A stretch of DNA of 64,000 bases, from assembly GCF_029382255.1 (NCBI RefSeq), contig NZ_JARLLG010000001.1, positions 124,001 through 188,000 on the forward strand, written 5' to 3'. This document shows, one piece after another, positions 34,172-42,206 of this stretch. The stretch comes from Isoptericola croceus (GTDB taxonomy: Bacteria > Actinomycetota > Actinomycetes > Actinomycetales > Cellulomonadaceae). A model generated the notes under the pieces. It was not told where the DNA came from. It did not search any database and saw nothing but the letters and a program-made list of their open reading frames with translations. The translations under genes were made by a program, and so were the position numbers. How positions within the stretch are numbered: the stretch's first letter is position 1; every line of letters begins with the position of its first letter.

Positions 34172-35088
34172 GCACGACCCGCGGCCAGGACCAGCGCGCC
34201 CGCTTCTACGCCGAGCTCGACCCGGTGCTCGCGGCGAACCCGGACGCCGTGCTCGTGCTGGCGGTCATCGGGTCCGGGTACATGACGGACACCATCGCGC
34301 GGCGGCCCGACCAGGTGGTCGACGTCGGAATCCGCGAGCAGGCCATGATCGGGGTGGCGGGCGGGCTCGCGCTCGCCGGACGCCGACCGATCGTCCACAC
34401 GTTCGCGCCGTTCCTCGTGGAGCGCGCCTACGAGCAGGTGAAGCTCGACCTCGGGCACCAGGACGTGGGGGCGCTCCTCGTCAGCGCCGGGGCGTCGTAC
34501 GACGTGAGCTCGGGCGGTCGCACCCACCAGGCGCCCGCCGACGTCGCGCTGATCTCCGCACTGCCCGGCTGGACCGTGCACGTGCCCGGGCACGCCGACG
34601 AGGTGGCCGAGATCCTGCACCGCGAGGCTGCCGGTGCGGGACGCGTCTACGTGCGGCTGTCAGGGCAGCACAACCTGCGTCCGCAGCCCGTGGACGGGCA
34701 GGTCCACCTGGTGCGCGACCTCACCGTCGGTGACCCGAGCGCACCGCTGGTCCTCGCCGTCGGGCCGATGCTCGACGTCGTCCTGGAGGCGACGCGCGAC
34801 CTGCCGGTCCGCGTGGCCCACACCGGCACGCCGCACCCGCTCGACGCCACGGGCGTCCGTGCGCTCGCGGGCCCGACGCCGGTGCTGGGCGTCGTCGAGC
34901 CCTACCTGGCGGGCACCAGCGCGGCGGCCGTGGCGACGGCGCTGGCGGACCGGCCGTCGCGCGTGCTCCACGTCGGGGTACCGCGGGACGCCGAGCTGCG
35001 CCGCTACGGCACGCCGCGCGACCATGCTGCGGCCCACGGCCTCGACGCGGCGGGCGTCCGGCGGCAGGTCAAGAGCCTGCTGGCCTGA
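34168..35088 (+). CDS. transketolase, C-terminal subunit
   Basis: The second half of the split transketolase, 306 residues. It has the pyrimidine-binding domain with the catalytic Glu in VDVGIREQAMIGVAGGLALAG, then PIVHTFAPFLVERAYEQVKLD, and the C-terminal transketolase domain (about 180-300, LVLAVGPMLDVVLEA). ATG at 34168 overlaps the N-terminal subunit stop. It must pair with the N-subunit for activity. Placement under SoxR-type control suggests a role in sugar rerouting, for instance for NADPH supply during redox stress; that is inference. Confidence 0.87.
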   Translation: MSTTRGQDQRARFYAELDPVLAANPDAVLVLAVIGSGYMTDTIARRPDQVVDVGIREQAMIGVAGGLALAGRRPIVHTFAPFLVERAYEQVKLDLGHQDVGALLVSAGASYDVSSGGRTHQAPADVALISALPGWTVHVPGHADEVAEILHREAAGAGRVYVRLSGQHNLRPQPVDGQVHLVRDLTVGDPSAPLVLAVGPMLDVVLEATRDLPVRVAHTGTPHPLDATGVRALAGPTPVLGVVEPYLAGTSAAAVATALADRPSRVLHVGVPRDAELRRYGTPRDHAAAHGLDAAGVRRQVKSLLA

Positions 35089-35139
35089 GCGACGTAGCGG
35101 ACAGTCACGCATCGCCAGCTGATGCGTGAGTTTCCATGA

Positions 35140-35295
35140 CGTGGCTTCCGAGACACGACCGCCTGGCTCTGGCCGGTCGCGACGATGAGGGCGTTGCTCG
35201 AGCGGGCGGGGTTCGAGATCCAGGAGGTCGAGCAGCGCACCGACGACGGCCACCGTTCCCACGCGGCGATCGTCGCCCGCCGCCGCGATGCCTAG
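35140..35295 (+). pseudogene. C-terminal remnant of a class I SAM methyltransferase
   Basis: One open frame reads GFRDTTAWLWPV, then MRALLERAGFEIQEVEQRTDDGHRSHAAIVARRRDA and a TAG at 35293-35295. This matches the last 45-50 residues of small SAM-dependent methyltransferases, where such an ending follows a TTAYxWPV strand. No SAM-binding GxGxG part lies upstream; the preceding 50 bases after the transketolase stop give nothing. It is therefore read as a fragment left by a deletion, not an active gene. Confidence 0.5.
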
Positions 35296-35304
35296 GCTGC
35301 CGGT

Positions 35305-35670
35305 GTGACTGACGACGTGCGCAACATCCTCACCGCCCTGTCCGCCGTCCCCGAACCCTGGCAGCCCCACCGCCTGGCGAGCGTCAACGACTACGACGTC
35401 AAGGTGGTCAAGCTCGACGGGGAGTTCGTGTGGCACACCCATCCCGACACCGACGAGCTGTTCCTCGTCCTCAGCGGCCGGCTCACCATCCAGCTCCGCG
35501 ACCGCGACGTCGTTCTCGGCCCGCACGACGTGTTCGTGGTCCCGAAGGGCGTCGAGCACTGCCCGCGAACGGACGGCGAGGTCCAGGCGCTGCTGATCGA
35601 GCCGCGAGGGACCGTCAACACGGGCGATGCCGGTGGTGACCGGACGTCGCCGCTCCAGGAGCTGGACTGA
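35305..35670 (+). CDS. cupin-domain protein
   Basis: A 121-residue single-domain cupin. Metal ligands are H44, H46 and E51 in WHTHPDTDELF and a His in the second motif (VVPKGVEHCPR), with the Gly-rich turn LVLSGRLTIQL between. Cupins of this size bind a metal and act as isomerases, dioxygenases or sensors; none can be chosen here. GTG at 35305 lies nine bases after the methyltransferase remnant stop. It is convergent with the MocR regulator gene. Confidence 0.83.
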   Translation: MTDDVRNILTALSAVPEPWQPHRLASVNDYDVKVVKLDGEFVWHTHPDTDELFLVLSGRLTIQLRDRDVVLGPHDVFVVPKGVEHCPRTDGEVQALLIEPRGTVNTGDAGGDRTSPLQELD

Positions 35671-35692
35671 CCCCTACCGCCGCAAACATGGA

Positions 35693-37159
35693 TCAAGGCG
35701 GCGGCCCTGGTCCAAGTTCGGTGCGGATCGTGCGCAGCGCGTCGCGCAGCACCGTGCCCGACGGCGGGGCGTAGCCGAGCACGATGCCGTTCAGCTCCAG
35801 GCCGGACCCGGCCACGACGTAGTCCTGCAGGTCGGCGACCTCGATGCCACGCGAGGCCAGGCGGGCGACCAGGTCGACGGCCGGAACCTGATCGAGCTCC
35901 AGGACCGCGTGCAGGCCACCGTCCAGTGCCCGAACCCGCACGCCGGGCACGTCCTCGAACGCCTCGGCCACCGACCGGCGCTTGGCTCGGTAGTCGCGGC
36001 GGCACCGGGCCACGTGCCGCCGGAAGGCACCCGTCGACATCAGGTGGGCCAGCGCCTCCTGGACCACGGTGGCCACGGACGCCCCACGGGCCGCGCGTGC
36101 GGCACAGATCGCCACGGCGGCCGGTGTGCCGGCGTCGGGCGCCTCGTCGGACCCGGGAGCGCCCGCGGGGAGCACCAGGTAGCCGCAGCGCAGGCGCGGG
36201 TCGAGGACCTTGGAGAAGGACCCCAGGTGGACGACCACGCCGTGCGAGTCCAGCGCGGCGAGGGCCGGCAGCGGCGCACCCCGATGGCGGAACTCGGAGT
36301 CGTAGTCGTCCTCGACGACGTGCACCCCCTCGGTGGCGGCCCAGGCCAGGAGGTCGTGCCGCGCCGACACCGGCATCGCGCCGCCCAGCGGGTACTGGTG
36401 GCTCGGCGTGACCAGGACGGCGTCGAGGCGCTCGCGGGAGTGGACGGCTCGCAGCGCGTCGACGTCCATGCCGCGGGTGGTCACGGGGACCGGCACCGGC
36501 ACGCCGCCCGCAGAGGTGACGGCGCGGCGGCCCGCGCGGTAGCCGGGATTCTCCACGGCCACCCGGGCAGGGTTGCCGGCACCGGGTCGCCGGGCGATCG
36601 CCTCCGTGACCAGGGAGATCGCCTCCGCGGTGCCGCTGGTGACGACCACGCGCCGGGCGGTGGGTGAGAAGCCGCGGCTCAGGGCGAGCTGGTTCGAGAT
36701 CTGGGCGCGCAGGGCGGGCTCTCCCGCCGGGTCGGGGTACCGGGCCTGAAGGGGTGCGGCGGCCGCGTGCCGCCACGCAGCGCGCCAGTCCCGCTCCGCG
36801 ACGGCGGCGACGGACGGGACGCCCGGCCGGAGGTCGACGACGGCGTGGGGTCGCGTCGTCGGGCCGGGTGACGCGGGTGGCCGGCGTGGGCTCGTCGGTG
36901 GCCTGGCGGCCGCCTTCGTGAGGGTCGCAGCGACCCGGGGCGCGACGCCGTGACGCAGCTCCACGTAGCCCTCGCCGTCGAGCTGTTCGTAGGCCGCGGT
37001 GACCGTGCCGCGCGACAGGCCGAGCTCGCCCGCGAGCGCGCGGGTGGAGGGCAGGCGGTCGCCCGCGGAGAGTCGGCCGTCGTGGACCATGCCACGCACC
37101 AGGTCGGCGACGTGGGAGACCTTCGTCGGGCGCTCGGCCGAGGTGTGCAAGTGGTCCAT
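35693..37159 (-). CDS. pdxR: MocR-family regulator (GntR helix-turn-helix plus aminotransferase domain)
   Basis: A 488-residue regulator. The GntR winged helix spans about 10-75 (LVRGMVHDGRLSAGDRLPSTRALAGELGLSRGTV in parts), then a Pro/Arg/Thr linker, then a full aminotransferase class I domain with TSGTAEAISLV, VLVTPSHQYPLG, VEDDYDSEFRH and the PLP lysine in LGSFSKVLDP. PLP is used as a sensor in PdxR, which controls vitamin B6 supply. Divergent from it is a PNPOx-like gene, a usual MocR target, and the 58-base gap holds a possible pair of binding sites. The symbol rests on this context. Confidence 0.82.
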   Translation of the reverse strand: MDHLHTSAERPTKVSHVADLVRGMVHDGRLSAGDRLPSTRALAGELGLSRGTVTAAYEQLDGEGYVELRHGVAPRVAATLTKAAARPPTSPRRPPASPGPTTRPHAVVDLRPGVPSVAAVAERDWRAAWRHAAAAPLQARYPDPAGEPALRAQISNQLALSRGFSPTARRVVVTSGTAEAISLVTEAIARRPGAGNPARVAVENPGYRAGRRAVTSAGGVPVPVPVTTRGMDVDALRAVHSRERLDAVLVTPSHQYPLGGAMPVSARHDLLAWAATEGVHVVEDDYDSEFRHRGAPLPALAALDSHGVVVHLGSFSKVLDPRLRCGYLVLPAGAPGSDEAPDAGTPAAVAICAARAARGASVATVVQEALAHLMSTGAFRRHVARCRRDYRAKRRSVAEAFEDVPGVRVRALDGGLHAVLELDQVPAVDLVARLASRGIEVADLQDYVVAGSGLELNGIVLGYAPPSGTVLRDALRTIRTELGPGPPP

Positions 37160-37174
37160 CCGTTCGTGTCGGTT

Positions 37175-37214
37175 CTGGACTACAGAATAGGCCAGCAAGG
37201 TCCGTAGATTCTGG
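37175..37214. promoter_or_regulatory. possible MocR binding sites between divergent genes
   Basis: CTGGACTAC (37175-37183) and an imperfect inverted partner GTAGATTCTGG (37204-37214) flank 20 bases. TAGATT (37205-37210) ends seven bases before the GTG of the PNPOx-like gene, so it may be its -10 and the message leaderless; TATTCT on the other strand (37189-37184) may be the MocR -10. Confidence 0.45.
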
Positions 37215-37217
37215 CTC

Positions 37218-37907
37218 GTGACCACCAAGACGACAGCACCCAGTGCCCGTCCCCGCATGACCGTGGGCCGCAAGCCGGACCGCCAGACCACCGACCCCGC
37301 CGTGCTCGACGGCATCCTGGCCGGCGGGTTCCTCGCCCACGTCGCGATGGTCCGCGACGGGCTGCCGGTCGTGCTGCCGTACCTGTACGGGGTCGGTGAC
37401 CTGGGAGACGGGCTCGGTCGCCGCCTCCTGCTGCACGGGTCCACCGGCGGCGGGCTGTTCCTCGACGCCGGGTCCGAGGGCGTCCCCGTCTCCGTGGCGG
37501 TCACCCACCTCGACGCGCTGGTCTACGCGCGGTCGCTGAACGACAGCTCCGCCAACTACCGGTCCGCGATGATCTTCGGCCGGGCCACCGTGGTGCCGCG
37601 CGAGCTGCGCGTGGAGGCCCTCTGGTGCGTGGGCGACCACCTCATGCCGGGCCGCCGGGCGGAGGTGCGCGAGATGACCACCAGGGAGGTCGCCGCCACC
37701 CAGGTGCTCCAGGTCCCGCTCGACCAGGTCAGCGTCAAGGTCAGGACCGGTGGCGCGGGCGAGGCGCCCGACGACGGCGAGGACCACGGGGTCTGGGCCG
37801 GCGTACTGCCGTTGGCGGTGACGGCGGGTGCGCCGCTGCCCAGCGACCTCTCGGCCGGGACGCCCGTCCCGCCGTCGGTCGAGGCGTTGTCGGCCCGGCT
37901 GACATGA
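37218..37907 (+). CDS. pyridoxamine 5'-phosphate oxidase family (FMN split-barrel) protein
   Basis: A 229-residue protein with MTVGRKPDRQTTDPAVLDGILAGGFLAHVAMV at the start, then VVLPYLYGVG, LLLHGSTGGGLFL, VSVAVTHLDALVYARS and SANYRSAMIFGRATVV: the split-barrel fold that binds FMN or a related flavin. It belongs to the 'FMN-binding' subgroup rather than to true PdxH, so oxidation of pyridoxamine phosphate is not assured. It is divergent from the MocR regulator, which suggests control by PLP level. Confidence 0.8.
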   Translation: MTTKTTAPSARPRMTVGRKPDRQTTDPAVLDGILAGGFLAHVAMVRDGLPVVLPYLYGVGDLGDGLGRRLLLHGSTGGGLFLDAGSEGVPVSVAVTHLDALVYARSLNDSSANYRSAMIFGRATVVPRELRVEALWCVGDHLMPGRRAEVREMTTREVAATQVLQVPLDQVSVKVRTGGAGEAPDDGEDHGVWAGVLPLAVTAGAPLPSDLSAGTPVPPSVEALSARLT

Positions 37908-37981
37908 CGACGCGGGGGACAAGGCCACCGCTCGCCGATTGGCTGTTCGCGTGAGGGCCCGCGACCGGCGAGGATGGACCG

Positions 37982-39196
37982 GTGCGCACCATCCGACAGA
38001 GCAAGAAGCTCCGCGGCGTCCGATACGACGTCCGTGGCCCCATCCTGACCGAGGCTCAGCGCCTCGAGGCCGAGGGCCATCGCATCCTCAAGCTGAACAT
38101 CGGCAACACCGCCCCGTTCGGTTTCGAGGCACCCGAGGCGATCCTCGCCGACGTCGTCCACCATCTGCCCGAGGCGCAGGGGTACAGCGACTCCCGGGGC
38201 ATCTACGAGGCGCGGACCGCCGTCGCGCAGTACTACCAGTCCCGCGGCCTGCGGGACACGATGGTCGACGACGTGTTCATCGGCAACGGCGTCTCCGAGC
38301 TCATCTCGATGGTGCTGCAGGCGTTCGTCGACGACGGCAACGAGATCCTCGTCCCCGCCCCGGACTACCCGTTGTGGACGGGCGCCGTCACCCTCACGGG
38401 CGGGACGCCCGTGCACTACCGGTGCGACGAGGAGAACGGCTGGATGCCCGACCTCGCGGACATCGAGTCGAAGATCACCGAGAACACCCACGCGCTGGTG
38501 ATCATCAACCCGAACAACCCCACGGGTGCGGTCTACAGCAAGGAGATGGTCGCGGCGCTCGTCGACATCGCGCGGCGCCACGACCTGGTCGTCCTCGCGG
38601 ACGAGATCTACGAGAAGATCCTCTACGACGACGCCGTGCACCACCATGCCGCCACGGCGGCGGGGGACGACGTGCTGTGCCTGACGTTCAGCGGGCTGTC
38701 GAAGGCCTACCGGGTGTGCGGGTACCGGGCCGGCTGGGTCATGATCTCGGGGCCGAAGGAGACCGCGTCCGAGTTCCTGGAGGGCCTCACGCTCCTCGCG
38801 AACATGCGCATGTGCTCCAACGTGCCGGCGCAGCACGCGATCCAGACGGCGCTCGGCGGCTACCAGTCGATCGACGAGCTCATCGTGCCCGGCGGGCGGT
38901 TCTACGAGCAGACGATGCTCGCCGACCGGTTGCTGAACGAGATCCCGGGTGTGTCCTCGGTGCGTCCGCGTGGTGCGCTCTACTGCTTCCCGCGGCTCGA
39001 CCCGGAGGTCTACCCGATCGACGACGACGAGAAGTTCGTCATCGAGCTGCTGCGCGCCAAGAAGATCCTCGTCACGCACGGCACCGGGTTCAACTGGACG
39101 GCACCCGACCACTTCCGGCTCGTCACCCTGCCGGACGTCGAGGTCCTCGAGGAGGCGATCGGCCGGATCGCGGAGTTCCTGGCCACGCGGCGCTAG
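37982..39196 (+). CDS. alanine-type class I aminotransferase (AlaA-like)
   Basis: PLP enzyme of 404 residues. It shows YDVRGPI at the start, LNIGNTAPFGFEAPE, VFIGNGVSELISM, PAPDYPLWTGAV, INPNNPTGAVYS, VLADEIYEKILYDD, the PLP lysine in FSGLSKAYRVCGYRAGW and a FRLVTLPDVEVLEEAI tail. This agrees with the AlaA/AlaC group making alanine from pyruvate and glutamate. GTG at 37982 follows GAGGAT and six bases, another leaderless-like start. Its stop codon shares the palindrome CTAG with the stop of the convergent NTF2-like gene. Confidence 0.9.
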   Translation: MRTIRQSKKLRGVRYDVRGPILTEAQRLEAEGHRILKLNIGNTAPFGFEAPEAILADVVHHLPEAQGYSDSRGIYEARTAVAQYYQSRGLRDTMVDDVFIGNGVSELISMVLQAFVDDGNEILVPAPDYPLWTGAVTLTGGTPVHYRCDEENGWMPDLADIESKITENTHALVIINPNNPTGAVYSKEMVAALVDIARRHDLVVLADEIYEKILYDDAVHHHAATAAGDDVLCLTFSGLSKAYRVCGYRAGWVMISGPKETASEFLEGLTLLANMRMCSNVPAQHAIQTALGGYQSIDELIVPGGRFYEQTMLADRLLNEIPGVSSVRPRGALYCFPRLDPEVYPIDDDEKFVIELLRAKKILVTHGTGFNWTAPDHFRLVTLPDVEVLEEAIGRIAEFLATRR

Positions 39197-39537
39197 GCGT
39201 ACCACTTCGCGAGGAAGCCGAAGAAGCCGTAGATCGTGCTGATCCGGCCCTGCTCCACGACCACGACGTCCCCGCCCGTGGCTGCTGGCGGGCCGCCGGG
39301 TGGGCCGAAGCCCCAGCCGAAGTGCGCGACGTCGTGGTGGCTGCTCACCTCACCCAGGACGAAGACGAAGTCGAGGAACTGTTCCTGCCAGGCTGCGACA
39401 TAGGTGTCGATCGCTGACCGGCCCTGGGCCGAGGTGTTGGGGTCGACGTAGTACGCGTCGTGGGCGAACACCTCGGCGCCGATCGCCCGTCTGGTCTGCG
39501 GGTCCCGCTCGTTCCACATCGAGATGTACGCCGCCAA
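39193..39537 (-). CDS. NTF2/SnoaL-like protein, start damaged or at TTG
   Basis: A 114-residue NTF2-like domain: AAYISMWNERDPQTRRAIGAEVF, YYVDPNTSAQGRSAIDTYVAAWQ, VLGEVSSHHDVAHFGWGFGPPGG and ISTIYGFFGFL. The frame has no ATG or GTG near its start. The expected start, ATG at 39572 overlapping the preceding gene's stop as ATGA, is in another frame, so a one- or two-base indel near codons 5-6 is likely; otherwise translation may begin at TTG 39537, as given here. The substrate is unknown. It probably belongs with the upstream reductase gene in one transcript. Confidence 0.6.
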   Translation of the reverse strand: MAAYISMWNERDPQTRRAIGAEVFAHDAYYVDPNTSAQGRSAIDTYVAAWQEQFLDFVFVLGEVSSHHDVAHFGWGFGPPGGPPAATGGDVVVVEQGRISTIYGFFGFLAKWYA

Positions 39538-39568
39538 CAGATCGGTGACGGTGTCGCCGTCTCGCCCG

Positions 39569-40456
39569 TCATGAGGCCCGCGACGCCTGGGTGAACTGCT
39601 CGACCAGAGCGGGGTAGCTCTCCTCTGCCTGGCCGGCGGTGATCGCTCGATCTGCCAGCGCCTTGAACAGCTTCGGGAGTTCCGCGTTGACACCCAGCCT
39701 CTCACTCTCCTGGATGAGGTGGGCCATCGCGCCCGCGTGAGTGGCGAGTGTCGCGTCGTCGGCCGGGTAGGCGCCACTGTCGACTTGATCGGCATAACCA
39801 GCCAGCCACCCGACCGTGCCCTCCGCCATCTGCACAGCGAACGGCGTGTAGGTCGACGCGTCGACGCCGGCAGTGCCGAGCAGCGCCACTCCCTGGAGCC
39901 ATGCGTTCAGGACGCCCCACATCATGCTCAGGCCTGCGACGTCGTACAGCGCCGCCAGGCCGTGGTCCTCACCGAGAAATGTGGCGGTCCCGAGCCCGTC
40001 AAGGATGGACTGGTGGGTCTCGAAGGCGGTAGTCGAGCCACTCAGCAGGATCACCGCCTCGGGGGTGCCGATGGCCGGCGGGACTGCCATGATCGCACCG
40101 TCGAGATAGTGGGCACCTCGTTGCTCGGCCCACCGGGCCATCGCGCGGGCCTGCGCCGAGTCGCCTGACGTCAGGTTGACCAGGAGCCGACCATCGAGCT
40201 CATCGTGGACAGGGGCTAACGCCTGCCGGAGTGACTGGTCATCAGTGACACACGTGATGGTCACCGGGCTCGCGCTGACCGCACTGTTGACGGAGTCGGC
40301 AAGCAGTGCCCCTTGAGCCAGCAGGTCCTCTGCCTTGGCGGCCGTGCGGTTCCACACGGTGATCTGGTGTCCCGCTGTGAGCAGCGAGTCCGCCAGCGCC
40401 CTGCCCATGAGCCCGAGGCCGATGATCGTCACGTCAGAATCCGTTGAGGAAGCCAT
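39569..40456 (-). CDS. NAD(P)-dependent beta-hydroxyacid dehydrogenase / imine-reductase-like protein
   Basis: A 295-residue dehydrogenase with the dinucleotide motif VTIIGLGLMGRALADSLL and the loop VWNRTAAKAEDL, which suits NADPH. The second half (AALYDVAGLSMMWGVLNAWLQGVALL) matches the all-helical C-terminal domain of imine reductases, and the family catalytic Lys is replaced, as is also usual in imine reductases. It could reduce imines or short hydroxyacids. It is divergent from a MerR regulator, with a dyad between, and its start at 40456 fits a leaderless message. It overlaps the NTF2-like locus. Confidence 0.82.
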   Translation of the reverse strand: MASSTDSDVTIIGLGLMGRALADSLLTAGHQITVWNRTAAKAEDLLAQGALLADSVNSAVSASPVTITCVTDDQSLRQALAPVHDELDGRLLVNLTSGDSAQARAMARWAEQRGAHYLDGAIMAVPPAIGTPEAVILLSGSTTAFETHQSILDGLGTATFLGEDHGLAALYDVAGLSMMWGVLNAWLQGVALLGTAGVDASTYTPFAVQMAEGTVGWLAGYADQVDSGAYPADDATLATHAGAMAHLIQESERLGVNAELPKLFKALADRAITAGQAEESYPALVEQFTQASRAS

Positions 40457-40463
40457 AGCAGCA

Positions 40464-40494
40464 TGGTGAACGTTGATACCGGTATGAAGGTCAA
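40464..40494 (-). promoter_or_regulatory. MerR-type promoter/operator of the reductase gene
   Basis: On the minus strand TTGACC (40494-40489) is followed by 19-20 bases and a weak CACCAT/TCACCA box, ending six or seven bases before the ATG at 40456. The spacer holds the near-perfect palindrome TTGATACCGGTATGAA (40473-40488 on the plus strand). This is the MerR-family layout, and the MerR gene starts 10 bases away in the other direction. Confidence 0.65.
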
Positions 40495-40503
40495 GGAGGA
40501 ACG

Positions 40504-40911
40504 ATGCACATCGGAGAACTGAGCCGTCGGACCGAGGTCAACGCCCACCAGTTGCGGTACTACGAAGCACAAGGACTGTTGGAGCCGGACCGCACCACGG
40601 CCGGATACCGGGTGTATGGCCCGGCAGACGTCGTCAAGGTGACGCAGATCCGGCACCTCCTCCACGCCGGACTGTCGACCGAGGACATCGCCTATCTGCT
40701 GCCGTGTGCCACCGGAGAAGCCCCCGAGCTCGTCGGCTGCCCAGAGCTGTTGACGGCTATGCGGACCCGGCTACGACGCTTGGACGACGAGGTGGACAAG
40801 CTGACCCGCTCCCGAGAGGCGTTAGCGCACTACATCGACGAAGCCGAACGAATCGGCGACGAGACCTATGGCCCCTTCGGCGCGACGTCGCCAGAGCCAG
40901 CCCCCGCCTGA
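40504..40911 (+). CDS. MerR-family transcriptional regulator
   Basis: A 135-residue regulator. The winged helix is MHIGELSRRTEVNAHQLRYYEAQGLL followed by the wing RTTAGYRVYG; the coiled coil is at about 85-118. Two cysteines (C68 and C79) could take part in sensing, but the pattern does not match metal-sensing MerR proteins. AAGGAGG five bases before ATG is one of the strongest ribosome sites in the window. It is divergent from the imine-reductase-like gene and likely controls it through the dyad between them. The ligand is unknown. Confidence 0.88.
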   Translation: MHIGELSRRTEVNAHQLRYYEAQGLLEPDRTTAGYRVYGPADVVKVTQIRHLLHAGLSTEDIAYLLPCATGEAPELVGCPELLTAMRTRLRRLDDEVDKLTRSREALAHYIDEAERIGDETYGPFGATSPEPAPA

Positions 40912-41150
40912 ACGGGACGACAGACCCGGCCAACAACTCCAGGTCCGAGTCGTCGACGTCCCGTCCCGCAACGCGTCTCGACCAGGGCCGCGCATCGACC
41001 GACCCCAGGAGATCGCCGACGCGGTCGCCTCGGACAGGTTGTCCGCGAGCAGGCAGCCGCCCATGTAGTGCATGTTGTCGACGGACAGGTCGTCCGTGGC
41101 CACCACGGGCTTCGCCTGCCCGCAACAACGGGGGGGACGCTCAGAGGTTG
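40912..41150. other. gap before the copper block, no supported gene
   Basis: About 240 bases between the MerR stop and the CsoR-type operator. A minus-strand frame here reads CCGQAKPVVATDDLSVDNMHYMGG and a little more, which looks like real protein sequence but has no plausible start, ribosome site or recognised family; it may be the remnant of a broken gene. Nothing else is supported. Confidence 0.4.
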
Positions 41151-41167
41151 ATACCCCATAGGGGTAT
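41151..41167. promoter_or_regulatory. CsoR-type copper operator
   Basis: ATACCCC-ATA-GGGGTAT, a perfect seven-base inverted repeat (41151-41157 and 41161-41167). It closely resembles the known operators of the Cu(I)-sensing repressor CsoR. It sits between TTGATA (41148-41153) and TAGAAA (41172-41177), 18 bases apart, so a bound repressor would block the promoter of the copper genes that follow. Confidence 0.75.
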
Positions 41168-41237
41168 GGGGTAGAAAGGTTCTGACGAAGAGGACGCCGC
41201 GAGAGCGCGATCCCACCCATTGCTGTCAGGAGCTGAC

Positions 41238-42206
41238 ATGAGAGCGCCAGCACGGCTCGGCCTGTACGGGCTCGGCCTCGTGGCCGTGTTCGCCGTGACC
41301 GGACTCACGGCGAACGCGATAGTCCCCGACGAGACGGTGCGGGGCTGGGCAGAGAGCACCGATGAGCACACCGATGAGCACGCAGGGCACACCGGGCACA
41401 CCGACGACGCCGACTTGCTCGGCCTCGGCCTCGCCGACCACGGATACCGGCTCACCGCGGTGAGCGCCCCCACCACGGCCGACGCCGACGGCGAGCTCTC
41501 CCTGACGGTGGCCGCCGCCGACAGCGCCCCGGTCACGGACTTCGACCTGGAGCACGAGAAGGAGCTGCACCTGATCGTGGTGCGCGCGGACGGGCAGCAC
41601 TTCCGCCACGTCCACCCCCGGATGAGTGCGGACGGCACCTGGTCGATCCCGTGGCGGTGGGAGGCTGCCGGCAGCTACCGCGTGCTCGCCGACTTCGTCC
41701 CCACCGAGACCGGCGAGGGCACCACGCTGTCGACCTCGGTACAGGTCGCCGGTGCTTACGATCCCGTCCCGTCCGAGCCTGCCGTGACAGCCACCGTGGA
41801 CGGCTTCGACCTCGTGCTGGAAGGCGACCTCGTCGCGGGTGAGGCTTCGGGGCTGACGGTGACCGTTGCTCGTGATGGTCAGCCGGTCACCGAGCTGGAG
41901 CCCTACCTGGGAGCCTTTGGGCACCTGGTGGCGCTGCGCGACGGCGACCTTGCCTACCTGCACGTCCACCCGCACGGGGACGAGCCCGAGGCGGGCGAGA
42001 CCTCAGGGCCGCAGATCGCCTTCGAGGTCGTCGCCCCCACCGAGGGCCGGTACCTGCTGTACCTGGACTTCCAGGTCGACGGCGAGGTCCGCACGGCACC
42101 GTTCGTGGTCGAGGCGAAGGCCGCCACGGGAGCCAGCGACAGCCGACCCTCCGACGAGGACTCGCCGACCGAGGACGAGCAGGAAGGCGAGAGCCATGAC
42201 CACTGA
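41238..42206 (+). CDS. His-rich secreted protein of a copper-resistance block
   Basis: A 322-residue exported protein. One N-terminal hydrophobic segment (about 5-27) acts as signal or anchor. A His-rich stretch follows ([16 protein letters not shown]), and two similar beta-sandwich units carry [18 protein letters not shown] and [21 protein letters not shown], with HxH motifs fit for copper; the end is again acidic and His-containing (ESHDH). No enzyme motif is seen. It is first behind the CsoR-type operator, ahead of copA, so an outer copper-binding or delivery role is likely. AGGAG lies five bases before ATG 41238. Confidence 0.75.
   Translation: MRAPARLGLYGLGLVAVFAVTGLTANAIVPDETVRGWAESTDEHTDEHAGHTGHTDDADLLGLGLADHGYRLTAVSAPTTADADGELSLTVAAADSAPVTDFDLEHEKELHLIVVRADGQHFRHVHPRMSADGTWSIPWRWEAAGSYRVLADFVPTETGEGTTLSTSVQVAGAYDPVPSEPAVTATVDGFDLVLEGDLVAGEASGLTVTVARDGQPVTELEPYLGAFGHLVALRDGDLAYLHVHPHGDEPEAGETSGPQIAFEVVAPTEGRYLLYLDFQVDGEVRTAPFVVEAKAATGASDSRPSDEDSPTEDEQEGESHDH

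Noticed and set aside
35677-35704. CCGCCG/CGGCGG stem between the cupin and MocR genes
   Set aside because: Only six pairs with a 16-base loop that runs into the MocR coding end; not convincing as terminator.
40822-41253. Minus-strand frame of 143 codons containing CCGQAKPVVATDDLSVDNMHYMGG
   Set aside because: Part of it looks protein-like, but its N-terminal part runs through the CsoR-type operator and copper promoter, its end overlaps the MerR gene, and no ribosome site or family was found. Mentioned only as a possible remnant.
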